Under the pieces are notes generated by a model. The model was not told where the DNA came from and did not search any database. It worked only from the letters and a program-made list of their open reading frames with translations. Made by a program: the position numbers and the translations under genes. Positions 24,990 through 37,659 of a stretch of DNA of 64,000 nt are shown piece after piece; positions within the stretch are counted from its first letter, which is position 1; every line of letters begins with the position of its first letter. This DNA comes from Metopolophium dirhodum (Eukaryota > Arthropoda > Insecta > Hemiptera > Aphididae), in the NCBI RefSeq assembly GCF_019925205.1, contig NC_083566.1:31186001-31250000 (forward strand), written 5' to 3'.

Positions 24990-25574
24990 CGGTGCATTCA
25001 AATTGCATGCCAAAAAATAAATATAAATTGGAATGTCCAAATTGCGTGCCGTCTCTTATAGAGGGATATGTCCGAATTTTACTAAATAAAATAATTAAAT
25101 AACTTTCTTTTCCAATGAAGAAACGGGCTTTTATAACACTACAATATAAGATATATAAATATTGTTGAAGGTGACACTGTGAATAATAAATATTAAATAA
25201 AATTATTGTAGCTTAGGGCGTAATCAAGTAAATGTATTTTACATTTTTACATGGTCTTCCAAATAAATAATAATATTATAAAATTTGGTAAGGTTTTTTT
25301 GACATTTCGGGCATAATATATTACGAATTCAATATATTTTATATAATAAATAATAATAAAATATGTCAATATGGCAAACATATAACAATAATACAAATAC
25401 CGGAAACATATTTTTTTTAATAATAAAATACTAATAGCGTTTTATAAAACTTTTAATATTAAAGGAGGAATAGTACAAAATTATTCAGATCAATTCGGAT
25501 AGACCCGTCCAAGAGAAGGCATGCAATTTGAACATTTCTTTTTTCGTTTTTTGGCATACAATTCGGATGCAGCC
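24990..25574. mobile_element. 585-bp MITE with exact 8-bp target duplication
   Basis: AACAAATT at 24982-24989 is repeated exactly at 25575-25582. Just inside, CGGTGCATTCAAATTGCATG (left) faces GGCTGCATCCGAATTGTATG (reverse complement of right). The termini stay homologous for about 95 bp, through TCCAAATTGCGTGCC / TTCAAATTGCATGCC and ATGTCCGAA / CTATCCGAA. The core is AT-rich with no coding capacity. An 8-bp duplication fits hAT-type non-autonomous elements, although other superfamilies also make 8 bp. Confidence 0.85.
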
Positions 25575-25582
25575 AACAAATT

Positions 25583-26395
25583 ATGACCCGTGGTTTTAAG
25601 GTAATGGAGTTGTCGATTACAATTATAAATCACTGCTTCTGGTTTTTCGGAAACTGATGTACCTACCTATTGGTCCACGATAAAACGAATTCAACAATTA
25701 AACAAATACTTACAGCACTCTAAGTGACATGACAGAAGGTTTCTAATGACAAATGTTTCAATAATGTCACAAAAACTTGATATTTTGTAACATGCCGTTT
25801 TTCCATTTATAAATAAGTTATACAGACTGAAATAAAATAGATATTTGATATTTATAAAAGAATTATATTGTTTAACAAAAAAAAAAGAGCAATACATTAA
25901 AATATATATATATAATACAAGTTGATAGATCTCAATACCTTAGCTTAAAATCAGAAATCGTGCAGCATAAACTATAAAATATCTAGGCGTAACACTATAA
26001 AAATCATATATTATCATACTAAACTACTATAATATAACATTATCGTGATAATGCATATTTTGAATTATTTATATTTATTTATTATGGCATACAAAATGTA
26101 ATTACAGCGTTTATTGTTAATTTATATATTCGATAAAAAAGTTAGAAATTAGTAAATGAGTTACTAATAAAGAATACATTCAAATGAAATAATTTCAAAT
26201 TATTGTAAGATATTATTTGATGATGAAAAAATTATTCAATAATTAAAATAATAAAATTAAAAATATAAATAATTTCCTACTAAAAAAAAATTAAAGTCGG
26301 ATTCAACCAAAGATAATTTTAAACATTTTAAAAATTATATCTTTTAAACCTACTGTATTTTATAATACTATATAATAATAAGTAAAGCAATACAC
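25583..26395. other. AT-rich stretch, nothing recognised
   Basis: Very AT-rich, with a short TA run near 25900. No supported feature. Confidence 0.45.
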
Positions 26396-26408
26396 AGTTA
26401 ATATAATT

Positions 26409-26583
26409 TTTTTTTTTTTTTTATTGATCTTAAGCTTCGGCAACTATGGCCATTGGCTGTAGTGGTTTGTTTGTGGGTTGTTAGTGTCGGTAGAGGAAGG
26501 AACACGTGTGTGGGTTTGGCAGAATTTTTGATTAGGCACCCGTAGGTATCTTCCATGCCCGGGTGGGGGATGGCGGCACTTGT
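26409..26583 (-). mobile_element. 5'-truncated retroelement tail with 13-bp target duplication
   Basis: AGTTAATATAATT occurs at 26396-26408 and again exactly at 26584-26596. Between them lies a 175-bp insertion that starts with a T-run on the plus strand, so it is a minus-strand copy ending in AGATCAATAAA plus poly-A. The AATGGCC...TAGTTG..CGA...AGATCAATAAA end is shared with the LINE insertion at 53417-54036. The inner part matches 21-205. It is a non-LTR (or SINE-like) insertion made by target-primed reverse transcription, and non-coding. Confidence 0.9.
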
Positions 26584-27184
26584 AGTTAATATAATTGTTC
26601 CCGGTGATTATCGCTTAATGCAAATATAATTTCTTTGTTTCATTAAAAACTAATTCATTTGACGTTTAAGTTATATTTTTGTGGTTGATAGTAACTAATA
26701 AAACAATTGTCTGAAATAATAAAACGAAATATGAACGTATAATTCAACACTCTGAACCTCCATTGAATAAAGATAAATAAACAAAATTGAGGTGGCTCCG
26801 TTTCTTTAGAGACAGTCTATTTGCATTAAAAATAAAGAATAACATGATCTTAAAATTGGTATTTAAAGACGTTTGCAATGCATTCATAATATTATATAAC
26901 TATATAAAATATTATACCATACTACCATTGGGTAATATTAGCATTTAGCAGTACATTAAGAAAAAAATTACATTTGAAGACAAATCGAGAAAAAAATATG
27001 AATTGTCTTATCATTACCTATAAATTAAGCAATAATAAACCTTTGGTACCTCTATGATTTTATCAATCCTCTACAAATACATTTTAGTTTGCAGATTTCA
27101 ACTGGAATATTTACTCACATTTACCCCATTTACATTTTGTACTTAAAAAAAATAATTATATTATTTGAAGTAGGTAAGTAGTTA

Positions 27185-27420
27185 TTTATTTATTTATTTC
27201 CGTGTGTCCGTGTGCTTCAATTTTCTAATTCAGTATATTTTATGGTGAGAATTCGGATCTAGTTGGTGCATTCAAGTGGTCAAAAGATAAAATATTCCTA
27301 CCTAGTAGTTTTCAAAAGCCTCGGGAAAAACAAAAAATAATAACTTAGCTGTAATTTTACTAAAACAAAGTCGCGTTAAACATATTTTTCACGTATATGA
27401 TCTTAAATTGATATAGGCAT
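27185..27420 (+). repeat. Family B, heavily decayed fragment
   Basis: Retains GATCTAGTTGGTGCATTCA, TAGTTTTCAAAAGCCTCGGG and AAAAACAAAAAATAA in family order. Both ends are lost. Confidence 0.5.
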
Positions 27421-27499
27421 TCATACAAATTTACTATATTATAGGTACAGAGTTATTTAATTAAAACAAATTGTTTTACCTTAGGTATTTATTTTAAAT

Positions 27500-30444
27500 T
27501 GAACTTAATGTTTAAATATGAATTATTATTATAGACAAGAGATTTACACCTCCATATATATTAATATATGCCATATGATAATAAAATTACTATATTAAAT
27601 ACATGTTCAATAAATACAATTATATTCCAAATACTTTATTTTCATACTGTGTGGTATTACTCTATTGAATCGAAATAAATCTATGTCTATTCTTCTACGA
27701 AAAATGAATATTGTAAAAGCTATAGTGAATTCAACTATTAAATTAACATATAACAATTGGGCCAGACAAATAATGTTTTTTTCTTTAATTTTAAATTTTG
27801 ATAATTCACCACCGTGGTTTCATAATTTAATATTCACTAAAAAGTGTATAGCATTTTCCTTTTACTAATACCTAATAATACAATGACTTATAAAATTGAA
27901 TAACATCATATAATATTATGCGTAGTACATCCCAAATTAACTTTTTTATTACTATATTAAATTAGGAAAGTGAACCCAGAACCAATTATAGGTCTTTAAA
28001 AAACTTTTAGAAATCATTTATTCTCCCTTTTTGTATAACAAATATAATTTTTTATACTTTCAATACAGAAACAAATCTCAAAGGTTTTGATAACAATAGA
28101 CATTTCAATTAATTCAAGCCATTCTTTCTCCCCTAACAAATTAAATAAAAAAGTACCAAAATCATCCAAACAGCTAGAAATAACATTTTTATTATTCCTG
28201 CAATAGGCTTTGGGAACAAAAATGTCGGAATATGACTCCCATTTTACACTTCAATGGTCCTTTTTGTCCATTTTTTTCCAGTTGCAACAATACATAATTT
28301 TTTTCTATCCGTAATGCGTGTTGTGTCTTTTGTTGATTCGACCGAATAAATAATATATATATAAAAGATAAATAAATGAAAAATAAACAAAAATAAATAA
28401 ATTCCGTTTTGAATGCTAAATAATAAGTAATAAAAAAAAAAAAATCATATTTTTATTTGTAAACTTTTTTAAGCTAATATTTTATTCAAAACTATATGGT
28501 AGTTTATTATGATTAAGGTATAATGTATTACCATTATTAATATGTATTATTTTAAATAAAATCTTCACATTGAATATTCAACTGTCTTTGTGTAGTAATA
28601 GAGAGATGAGCGATGACCACAATTTATTAATTATTTCCTTCTGTAAAAGTTATTGCAAACAAACAATGAATTACCCTGTTTAACATATTTTACTTTATTT
28701 TAAAACAATATGTATGCTATCCTTTAATAAAACATTATTTATTCAAATATGCCAAATACAACCAGTGCCATAAAAATAAGGATAAAAAAATTAATTATTT
28801 TCCACTGTTTTTGTCAAACAAGTTATGACGATATTGTAAAATAAAACTATTATAAAAAGTCATTGGTTCAAGGAAAATTGTGTTTTTAATAACATAAGTT
28901 TCGTTATACCGGTCGAGATTAATTTTAAATTTCCCATACAACAGATGACACACTTAATAAAATCTGTATATTATGCATCTCCGAGATTTTACGTCGTAAA
29001 AAAAAACTTATTAGGATAAAATTTGGAGGGAAAAACTCATAAAATTCAAAATGTACATACAAGATAGATTCATTTTAACACATTTATTACATAGAGTAAT
29101 ATCAACTTCGGTGTCATTCATATTTTTATATTAATTTTGTTGTATGAACTTAAAGGGATTTTTTAAACAGTTAATTTTGATTAATAGAACAGTTGATCGA
29201 TTATAATAATTATAAATTATTTGATGTAGGTATTTAAAAATTTGTTACATAAGTATAACAATTCGAAAAAATCAAAATGAAATATAAAAATCTTATTTGC
29301 CTTATTACGTTTGAATTCAAAGCTGTTTTCAATCACTATACAATTTGACTGTCTGTGAAGTCCATATTATGCGATTTAAATGGTGATTAGACTTTGAGCA
29401 TCTCATTAGACGTACCAGACTCGTCAGAGCCAAAGAAGAACCCTAACCGTTGACCAGTAATATTATTTACCATAAACTAATTAAGATCGTAGTTGGTATA
29501 GTTACCGACAAGCAACAAATATGTATAATTCCTCCATTTGAGGTATTCCACTATGTATATAGGTACATAATAACCGGTAAAATTTTTTATCATTATTATT
29601 TTGTTTATATTGCACGCGTACATCTCGAACAACTTTTGTTTTATCGACTTGTAGCTTTTAAAAGTTTTAAAGAGTTCAAGTGGCCAGAGCGGGAGAGCAC
29701 TCTGCCGAGAGAATAAACCGTATTACATCGTAATGCCCGACATTTCTTTGTTCGGCCTCTAACTTTATGGATCCTTGTATAAAAAAAGTGTTTGTTTTGT
29801 ACGTACAGCAGCTGAAGAAATATACTCAGTGAAAAATGTTAAGGAACAAAATAAGTAGGAAAAAGACACTGCTACTCCACTGACAACGTTACTGGCGACG
29901 GGTGCGTAAAAAATAAACCACTGGAAATTCGTTGAAACCGTGTAGCATGTAAAATCTTGTACGCGTCCGGATTCGGTTTTCATTATTAATAGGAACTGAC
30001 AAAGAGAAAATACAAGCAGGACAAAACTAATGGTGAGTTGAGTACGATAAAAAATAATGGCAGCGCCCCCGAGCACATTTATACAGAAATTTGCTTTCGT
30101 CGTGCAGGCCTCTTTGAAACATTATTCCTATATATTATAATATAATAAATATATCATACCTCTCTATTTTACAGGTTTTTAAGCTCATTATTAAGTCTGT
30201 ATGTGAATCAACCCCAAACAACCTTTCTAAAAATGTTAAAATTTTCATTTTTATTATAAATTAATTTGCATGTTTAATGAATTGTTGTAATTATACGTAT
30301 ATTATAGTTTTACACCTCGTCTCTTATTAAGGATTTTTTAGGATTTTTTCGTATTGTTGATACTAAATAAATAAATTGTATATAAATTATATAAGAAAAT
30401 CCTCATTGAGATTAGGTGCGAAACAAAAATTATGTATAATCACT
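27500..30444. other. AT-rich stretch, nothing recognised
   Basis: No repeat or protein is recognised. The minus frame at 29765-30076 (103 codons, partly hydrophobic) and the plus frame at 29450-29716 have no family signature or splice support. Confidence 0.45.
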
Positions 30445-30445
30445 A

Positions 30446-30473
<28 letters not shown>
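30445..30473. repeat. (CT)n microsatellite
   Basis: About fourteen CT dinucleotides, then CTAT variants. Confidence 0.9.
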
Positions 30474-30478
<5 letters not shown>

Positions 30479-33400
30479 TTATCTCCACAGCTCTCTTTGT
30501 TATCATAAACCAAGCTAAAAAAATGTACTTAAATAATTCTTATATTTCATTCAAAAACCTTGTTAATTCATTGCAACAAATTTGATTTAGGTAATACATT
30601 ACTTAATGTATATACTATATAGTAATTTTTAAAGTATCTCAATTAGCATTATTTCACGAGACTAATATTTACGTGTTAATCACAAAAGTTTGTAAAATTT
30701 TATAAAAATAATTTTGTTGATATTTCCCAACTACAATAACGGTTTTCATGGGTTTTTACATTTCCATGCGTATAAAACATTTGTAAGTGGAATCTCTATA
30801 CACAATTGACAATATGGGTTATTAAGAAATGAGTAATTAGTAATGAGAAATTGACCAGTAGAACTTTTTCCAAACATTTTCCAGTGCACGTGCATTTTAC
30901 AACTTGTAATGATTAAAACGTAGTGGGAACCAATCATTAAAGAGAATACTCAGTTCAAGAAGTAGGTATGTACGATATTTAAAATTAAATTGCAACCACT
31001 GCATCTCACGTAAAATAAATAACTATGATTCACCTATACTTTGTAGTCAGTATCACAAAAATCAATGCTAACAATATTGTTTTTTTATCTATATTATATT
31101 TCGTTATTTGTTGCAAAAAAACCACATTGTCAACCCGATTGGTTGAAAATAGGAACAATGAAGTAAATAATTTGTGTCAAAGAAATTAGAATCAACATCC
31201 TGGTATTATTGTTGAGAATAATTTTCAGACATACATGCATTTAACTAATACACAATATCGACAGGAATAAAACTGTCTTGAAACATTATGTCTAGGTACT
31301 ATAAAATATAGATATTCCGATCCCTTGAAAAATAATAAATATAGTATATACCATAATTATTTGTTTAACGCCCGAAAATGGATTATGAGACTTCTTTTAT
31401 GTACTACCCTTCTTAGTAACATTTTTGTATATCTTTTGAAAACGTTCTCGAAGATTTTTTTTTTTATATTACGAACACGTTTCAAGATAAAGACGTCAGT
31501 AGATTAAAAGACATTCGACCCGTTATTCGGGCGACTATAATGGTTTATATGCGATAACTACCAACACAGGTAATGCAGAACGTGACATTTTCACTGAAGA
31601 CGTATGACCCACCAATGTGTATAGCTTTACAAAAGCAAAATTCCAGTTGATTTGTTAAACTCATTTATAAGAAACCGAACGATAAACAAAACAAACAATA
31701 TCGACCACTCAAAGTAACCGCGGGTAATACGTTATTTTCAGCTAATGTACGTTTTTTTTTTTTTTTTCACTTGGACACAAAACATTTAGAATAAAATAAA
31801 ACAGTTGTAAACGTAAACCGCAGTAGAGGCTCGATAACCTGCAATAAGCTATAATATAATTCGCAAATAATTAAAACACGACGAATGACGTAGATGTTTA
31901 GATAATAATAAAGCGCACCGCAAAATAATATACTATAGAACTAAAATGTTCATAAAAAGCGATGGATGTAATATTTTACTATCAATTTGGAATTCTAGAG
32001 AACACTATAATATTTCAGATTCTGAGTGGACAGGAGAAACTCTTGGTTTTAAAATAACTTTAACATTATGTTATTTTTTTCACCACGTTTACTGCAGAAC
32101 ACTTTATATTACTATGCCCGTCATGTACGCCCTCCCGCCCATCACGATAACCGTTTCCGTGATTAGTGTGGACTATAATAATAATCTTATTAGTTCGGTT
32201 GATTTAGTAAAAAAATAATCATATACACTTCTTCGAAGTAGGTATTTTATTTATTGTGTTATTCATATAAAAAATATCGGAGTTCGATCATTAATCATTT
32301 TTTATACCTAGGTATTTTATAAAGCTTATACTATCTGGTATTAATCGGTTATAGTTGTTTTTTAAAATAACGTTTATTCTTTCAATACGCTTTAACATAA
32401 TATACATCTCGATTATATTATATGAATGAAAATTAACGTAATATAGTTTAGAGGTAAATTAAATAAATAAACCAAGAGTTTGAAATATTCTCGTAATGTT
32501 TTCATGTGTGAAGGTTTTTATTTGTAAACTTTTTTTAAATACCTATCTGCGTATTTACTTATATACTTACCTAAATAGTTAATTTTTTTTGGGATCACAC
32601 AATTTTTTTATCACAACTAAACTATAAACATTGTAGGTACCAATTAGGTAATAGGTGATTACTGGTTTTAAAACTTTTTAATTGTTTAACATATTATATT
32701 CCATGGTATTAAGTAAGAAAAGAGCGCTTCTAAAGATACCACAATATTACAATGGTATAAGAAATGAAACATCATTTAAAGGCAAAACATCCTTTAACAA
32801 AAACGGCTTTTCAAAGAAACACCATTAAAACGCCCCATTGTAAAAAGGGTACAAACAAGAGTAGGTAGGTATTGGAGGACGGTCAGAAAATACAAATAAA
32901 CGCTCTTTAAGTAGATTTGGTTTGAATCCAAAAGGGACTGGACAAACAAATGTCTATCAGAAGATGAAATACCGAATAATGCAATGACAACAGAGCCAAG
33001 TGCGATATCAAGGGATTAACATACATAGATTTACTATTGATTTTTCGTTATGTCAAAACAATGGTCTCCGAAGTTGGCTAATTGAATCACTTTCATAGTT
33101 TCATACAATATGTTTCTTATTTATAATGTCCCACTATTAATGCATAATAAATATAAGTTAAGCTCGACGAAAATGAATATCTATCATATATAGTTAATAT
33201 TGTATTTTTGAAGTATAAAGCACTTATGAGTAATTTTATTTACAAGTACGTATCGGAGTCGTTGACATAACAATGAACCGACAACATTGAACGTCAAAAC
33301 AGCGATAATATAAAATACTATTGTTGACAATTATTGACAACGACGATATAGTATGTAAGTGTTTGGTGCCTACAATACAAAATAAAGGGTAAATGATATG

Positions 33401-33660
33401 AATTATCATTACATTATAGTCTTGTAGTAATTTTATTTCATATAATCAAAGTGAATTATCATAAAATCCAAAAACTATATCCACCAATTTCAAATTAAAT
33501 ATTATAAAACCCGCGTTTAAAGAACATTTTGCTCAAAATTGTAAATTCTCGTATAGTTTTCACAAGCCAATGCAAATAGTCCAAAAATGGAATATGATAT
33601 CTAAGAATTATCATAGATTAGACCTAAAGGTATAACTTCATAATTAGTGATTTTCAGACG
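30474..33660. other. AT-rich stretch, nothing firmly recognised
   Basis: 32710-33000 is less AT-rich and reads as polar, possibly decayed coding sequence on the plus strand (for example NTNKRSLSRFGLNPKGTGQT), but no family is recognised. The 90-codon frame at 31946-32218 lacks support. Confidence 0.35.
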
Positions 33661-33671
33661 AAACACCAGGA

Positions 33672-35059
33672 AAAAAGAAGGTGGGTAAGTGGATGTCGCT
33701 CTGCTGTACAGTAGGTTACAAGTGGGTCACTGTAATGGATGGTGTTAAATTTGAATTCAATAATATAATATCATTGTATAAGAAAAACGATTCTGAGCGA
33801 AAACGGTCAGTCAGCCTATGATATTACCAAGTAGGTATATTTGATATATTATTGTGAATAAAGTAATTTAAGCATAACCTATTTACGTAGAACCTTGTTT
33901 TAAATTTTCAATCCTTAGCTATAAAAATTGAACATTTTATAAATTTTTAACTACAAAATAATTATTAAATTTTAAATTTGATAAATTTTGTCAAAATTTG
34001 AACTTTGAATGCTTATAAAACGAAAATTGTGCCTATGTATTTTTAATATTTTTCAACTGCTATTGTAACAATATATCAGGAGCCTTGCATTAAATTTTCA
34101 CGCTTTTTTACCAAACAAATAAAATTTTATTGATACTTATAGAAAAAAAAAATAAAAAAATTGAAAACTGACAATGTCCGTAAACAGTTCAAAAAGAGTC
34201 AAATTATTTTCAAAATTTTATCGTGTATAGAAAATGCTAATATAAATATTCAGTGAAATTTTCAAGTATCCATAATCATTCGTTTTATAGTTACAACGAA
34301 ATAAGAAAATCATTACATGAGAAATCGAATGAATATCAAATGTTGTAAGAATATGAATTTCAAACGCTCATAAAAATTTAATTTAACTTTCTTTAGACGT
34401 TTTTTTTTTATAAAGGTAGACAAACTTATGAGTTATGAGGAATCTTGTATTACATTTTCAAATCTTAGATTTCAAAAAAAATTTTTTATGAATTTCTAAC
34501 TCAAAATAATTTGCAAATTTTCGTCATTTTTACATATTTTGTCAATATTTGAACTTTAGATGCTTATAAAAAAAAATTGTTACTGGATTTTTAATTTTTT
34601 TCATCTGCCTTTGAAATAATATACTAGGAGCCCTCTATTAAATGTTTAAGCTTTTTTAACCAATAAATAAAATTTTATTGATATTTATAAAAAAAAAACT
34701 AAAAAAAATAGAAACTGAAAATGTCCGTAATCAGCTCAAAATAAGTCAAAATATTTGGAAAATGTTATGGTGTATAGAAAATGCTAATGTAAACATTCAG
34801 TCAAAATTGTATGTACCTACGGTCATTTGTTTAACAGTTGCACCAAAAACCAAAATCGATTTTTTCGACAACAGATTTTGTGTAAAAATTCCTTAATTTC
34901 CTTAATTTTTCTTTTGTTTTTCGCGGTGCTTTTGAAAACTGCTGGAAAAATTTTACTTTTGACCCCCCCCCCTCCCTCAAAGTACCAACTAGATTCACTT
35001 TCCTTTGTAAGTAGTCATTGCAAAATCAATACGTTCATCGTTTCACTCGGAATCTAAAA
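33672..35059 (-). repeat. Family B dispersed repeat, long copy, inverted
   Basis: Reads GTGGGTAAGTGGATGTCGCT at its left edge and CACTCGGAATCTAAAA at its right edge, the reverse complement of the copy at 42747-44225. All internal blocks are collinear, including two tandem-like passages around ACAATTTTTATAAGC. A 10-C run at 34963-34972 sits in the block that reads GGGGAGGTCAA in the other copies. The open frames at 34678-35057 are repeat artefacts. Confidence 0.85.
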
Positions 35060-35199
35060 TATTTTTTGCAATTAAAATTTTTATATTTTAATAGTAGGTA
35101 CAATAATAGTTCGAAGATTATACAATTTATAATCAAACATAATGTTTTATAATATTATTGTATTATTATAATAATATAATAGTACAATATTTACCGCAG

Positions 35200-35860
35200 T
35201 ATTAAACTTTTGTGTTTCGGCTATATATTTCGATGTTTTGTTTTGACGTCGGCTACTTTGGTTCCATTCCTTTGCCACGGATCGAGTATCGAGTAGGTAA
35301 TAATGGGCGTTTTCTTATTCAACAATACAAACAACTACCTACCTACTTGCGTTCGTTGTTCATCAGCTGCTGTGGCCTGTGCAGCGTGGTCGCCTGGCAC
35401 GATTTATAAATTATTAATTGTTATAAACGCGTTTTAAGTGCGTCGTTACGGTGTATATCATACAGGTAGGATGCCTACCCAATTGTTATGTCTCGTGCGG
35501 GCCGAATCAATTTAGCGTTAACCGACTACGACGGCGTAATGACCGGTCGGTAAACGTGTAAGGCGCACGCCGCATACATAAAATATAATATAATTCCGGG
35601 TGCAATTTGTGCGGGTAAATGTAAAATAGTACCCACATCTGGTCGGATTGCACGATTTATGTGCCAATCAATCGAGTAGGTAAAATAATAATAACAATAT
35701 ATTATTATCTGATGTTGCGATACCGAGTGAATAGCTAACGGACTATGAGCAACGAGCCGATATTATATTATAAGCGCGTCGATATTATTATGTCTATACC
35801 TACTTCGTGGTCGACTCACCCCCCCCCCCCCCCCCCCCCGAAAATGGTTCAAATAACAAA
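35200..35860. other. GC-richer island with 21-C tract
   Basis: 35210-35600 is comparatively GC-rich with many CpGs (GACTACGACGGCG, GGTCGGTAAACG, GGCGCACGCCGC). A 21-nt C homopolymer lies at 35819-35839. The small open frame at 35212-35409 gives no known protein. It is a candidate promoter or regulatory island. Confidence 0.3.
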
Positions 35861-37260
35861 CGGGTTCCTATAATTGTATAATTAGATAGTTACATAATAT
35901 ATCATTGTGATCGGTGGTGTAAACAATAAGTATAATGTGTATAACGAGCAGCTATGGACTTCAACGTAGGCCTCTACGACGTTCGGAGAAGAAAATAAAA
36001 AGTGATGTTCACGTCATCGTATTAACGAAACGCGTTAGTTTTATGATTATATACCCATCACTTATAATTAATGGTCAAGTCTCGATAAATTAAATTGTTT
36101 ACTGGTCGCTTGAAAATGCCCATACTTCACTCGATGCTGTACAACTCAATTCTAAATGTCTACACGACTCATAAAATAAAAATTTCTAGTTTATTTTTAT
36201 CCTATTTTGAATTCGAGTCATAGGGCTTGAATGTAGTTAAAAATAATATCATGGTTTTATTCGAGTTGGGAGATTTTCCGAACACCAGTTCTCGTATTGG
36301 TTGATCGACAGACTAAAATTTGACTAATATCTAATGTTTGCACCAATAATATATTATAGTTATTTATTATGTGATCAAGTGGGTCGTCGCGTTATTTTTA
36401 GCACATAAATATGTTTGAGTTTTCTCCATACGATTTTATTTTCATCTATCACTCCTGAGTTCTGACACAATATACTGTCAAAACAAATAACTGATAATAT
36501 AAAAACCATTTTATAATCTTAATGTTGAATCGCATTGTAATAAACATGTTTGTGCACTTAGAATAATTAATACTTTTTTCTTCAAATCTATCTTTTTATA
36601 AAATGTAAGTATTGATTTTTCTACAATATTTAAAATCAGCAATGACACGTATATTCGCATTTAATATAATGTAATTAACGTAAGCTATTTTATTTTTGAT
36701 AAGTTTAAATTCCTCCCTGTGTTTTATTAATTCGATTAAACGTGATTTTTAAATCAAAAGTTTAGATTGAATCTTAAAACTCTGAAAATTTAATTACTTA
36801 ATATGCTGATACATAATACGCAAGTTTAAAACTCTTCTTTTAGTAAATTTGAGTTTATTTTTTCTGAAGGTGGTACTTTTTTTTTAACACTAACAATAAA
36901 GTGTACGGAATTAAGTCTGTTTCGCTTAATACAGTATTTAGTTATCTATTGATTTTTTTGTGCTTACTGTTTAAAGTATATAGGTACCTATATTGAAATA
37001 ATTTCTATATTCCATGGTTTGAATAATATGATAACATGTATAATGTGTATTTTACTTAAATAATTATGTATACATATTATATAGCCTCTATAGGTAATAC
37101 AATTCTTATTTTTATATATTAGAATTTATAATGCTGGATTCTTATCACAATACAATAGGAAACGGCCAACATCTATAACATTTCTACTCATTGTGCTTCA
37201 TTTACTTTTTTTATTACGACATCCACGAAATTTCTGTTGTTTTAATTGACTGCATAAACA
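35861..37260. other. AT-rich stretch, nothing recognised
   Basis: No coding or repeat structure recognised. Confidence 0.45.
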
Positions 37261-37269
37261 TTTCCACCA

Positions 37270-37645
37270 TTTGGTTGGACAACTCTTGTCTCTTAGGATC
37301 ATAATTATTATTGTAACACCTATAGCATTATCTACTTCCCAACTTGTACGATTTATTCATATAATTTTGCCTTTGAGTTTTGTCTCTTATATGATTAGCC
37401 AAACGTAATCTTTGACTGATGTTCACTTCAGCAATAGTTGCTACTTGCTCTGGTTCTGCATAAAATGTCTTAAGTTCAGGAGATGTTAGTTTCATACGTC
37501 CATACTATAATAGGTATTTCACACTTAAAGTTTAGTTCAGACTGCGATGGTTGATCTTTTTCATCCCGCAAACTCCTGACAACGTTTTCTCTCAGAGCTT
37601 CGTCCAGGAACTCACCACAATAATTGCACGTTTCGGCAAAGTTTT
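37270..37645 (-). pseudogene. Ty3/Gypsy retrotransposon gag relic
   Basis: On the minus strand, 37645-37520 reads TCNYCGEFLDEALRENVVRS then LRDEKDQ and SELNFKCEI. This matches the order of the Gypsy gag segment of the form F-x-(D/E)-A-L-R-D-x-F-V-x-G-L-R-(D/S)-E followed by L-x-F-x-x-A-(I/L)-E-I. After frame changes comes FYAEPEQVATIAEV, and at 37327-37290 CYRCYNNNYDPKR, a damaged CCHC zinc knuckle where the usual Gly and His are replaced by Tyr. The piece spans the end of capsid to nucleocapsid. No protease, RT or LTR is visible nearby. It is broken by stops and frameshifts. Confidence 0.65.
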
Positions 37646-37659
37646 AATTTAATTAAAAA

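Noticed and set aside
29765..30076. 103-codon partly hydrophobic minus frame
   Set aside because: No family signature; hydrophobicity follows from AT-rich codons.
32925..32945. tRNA B-box-like GGTTTGAATCC
   Set aside because: No matching A box or cloverleaf arms upstream.
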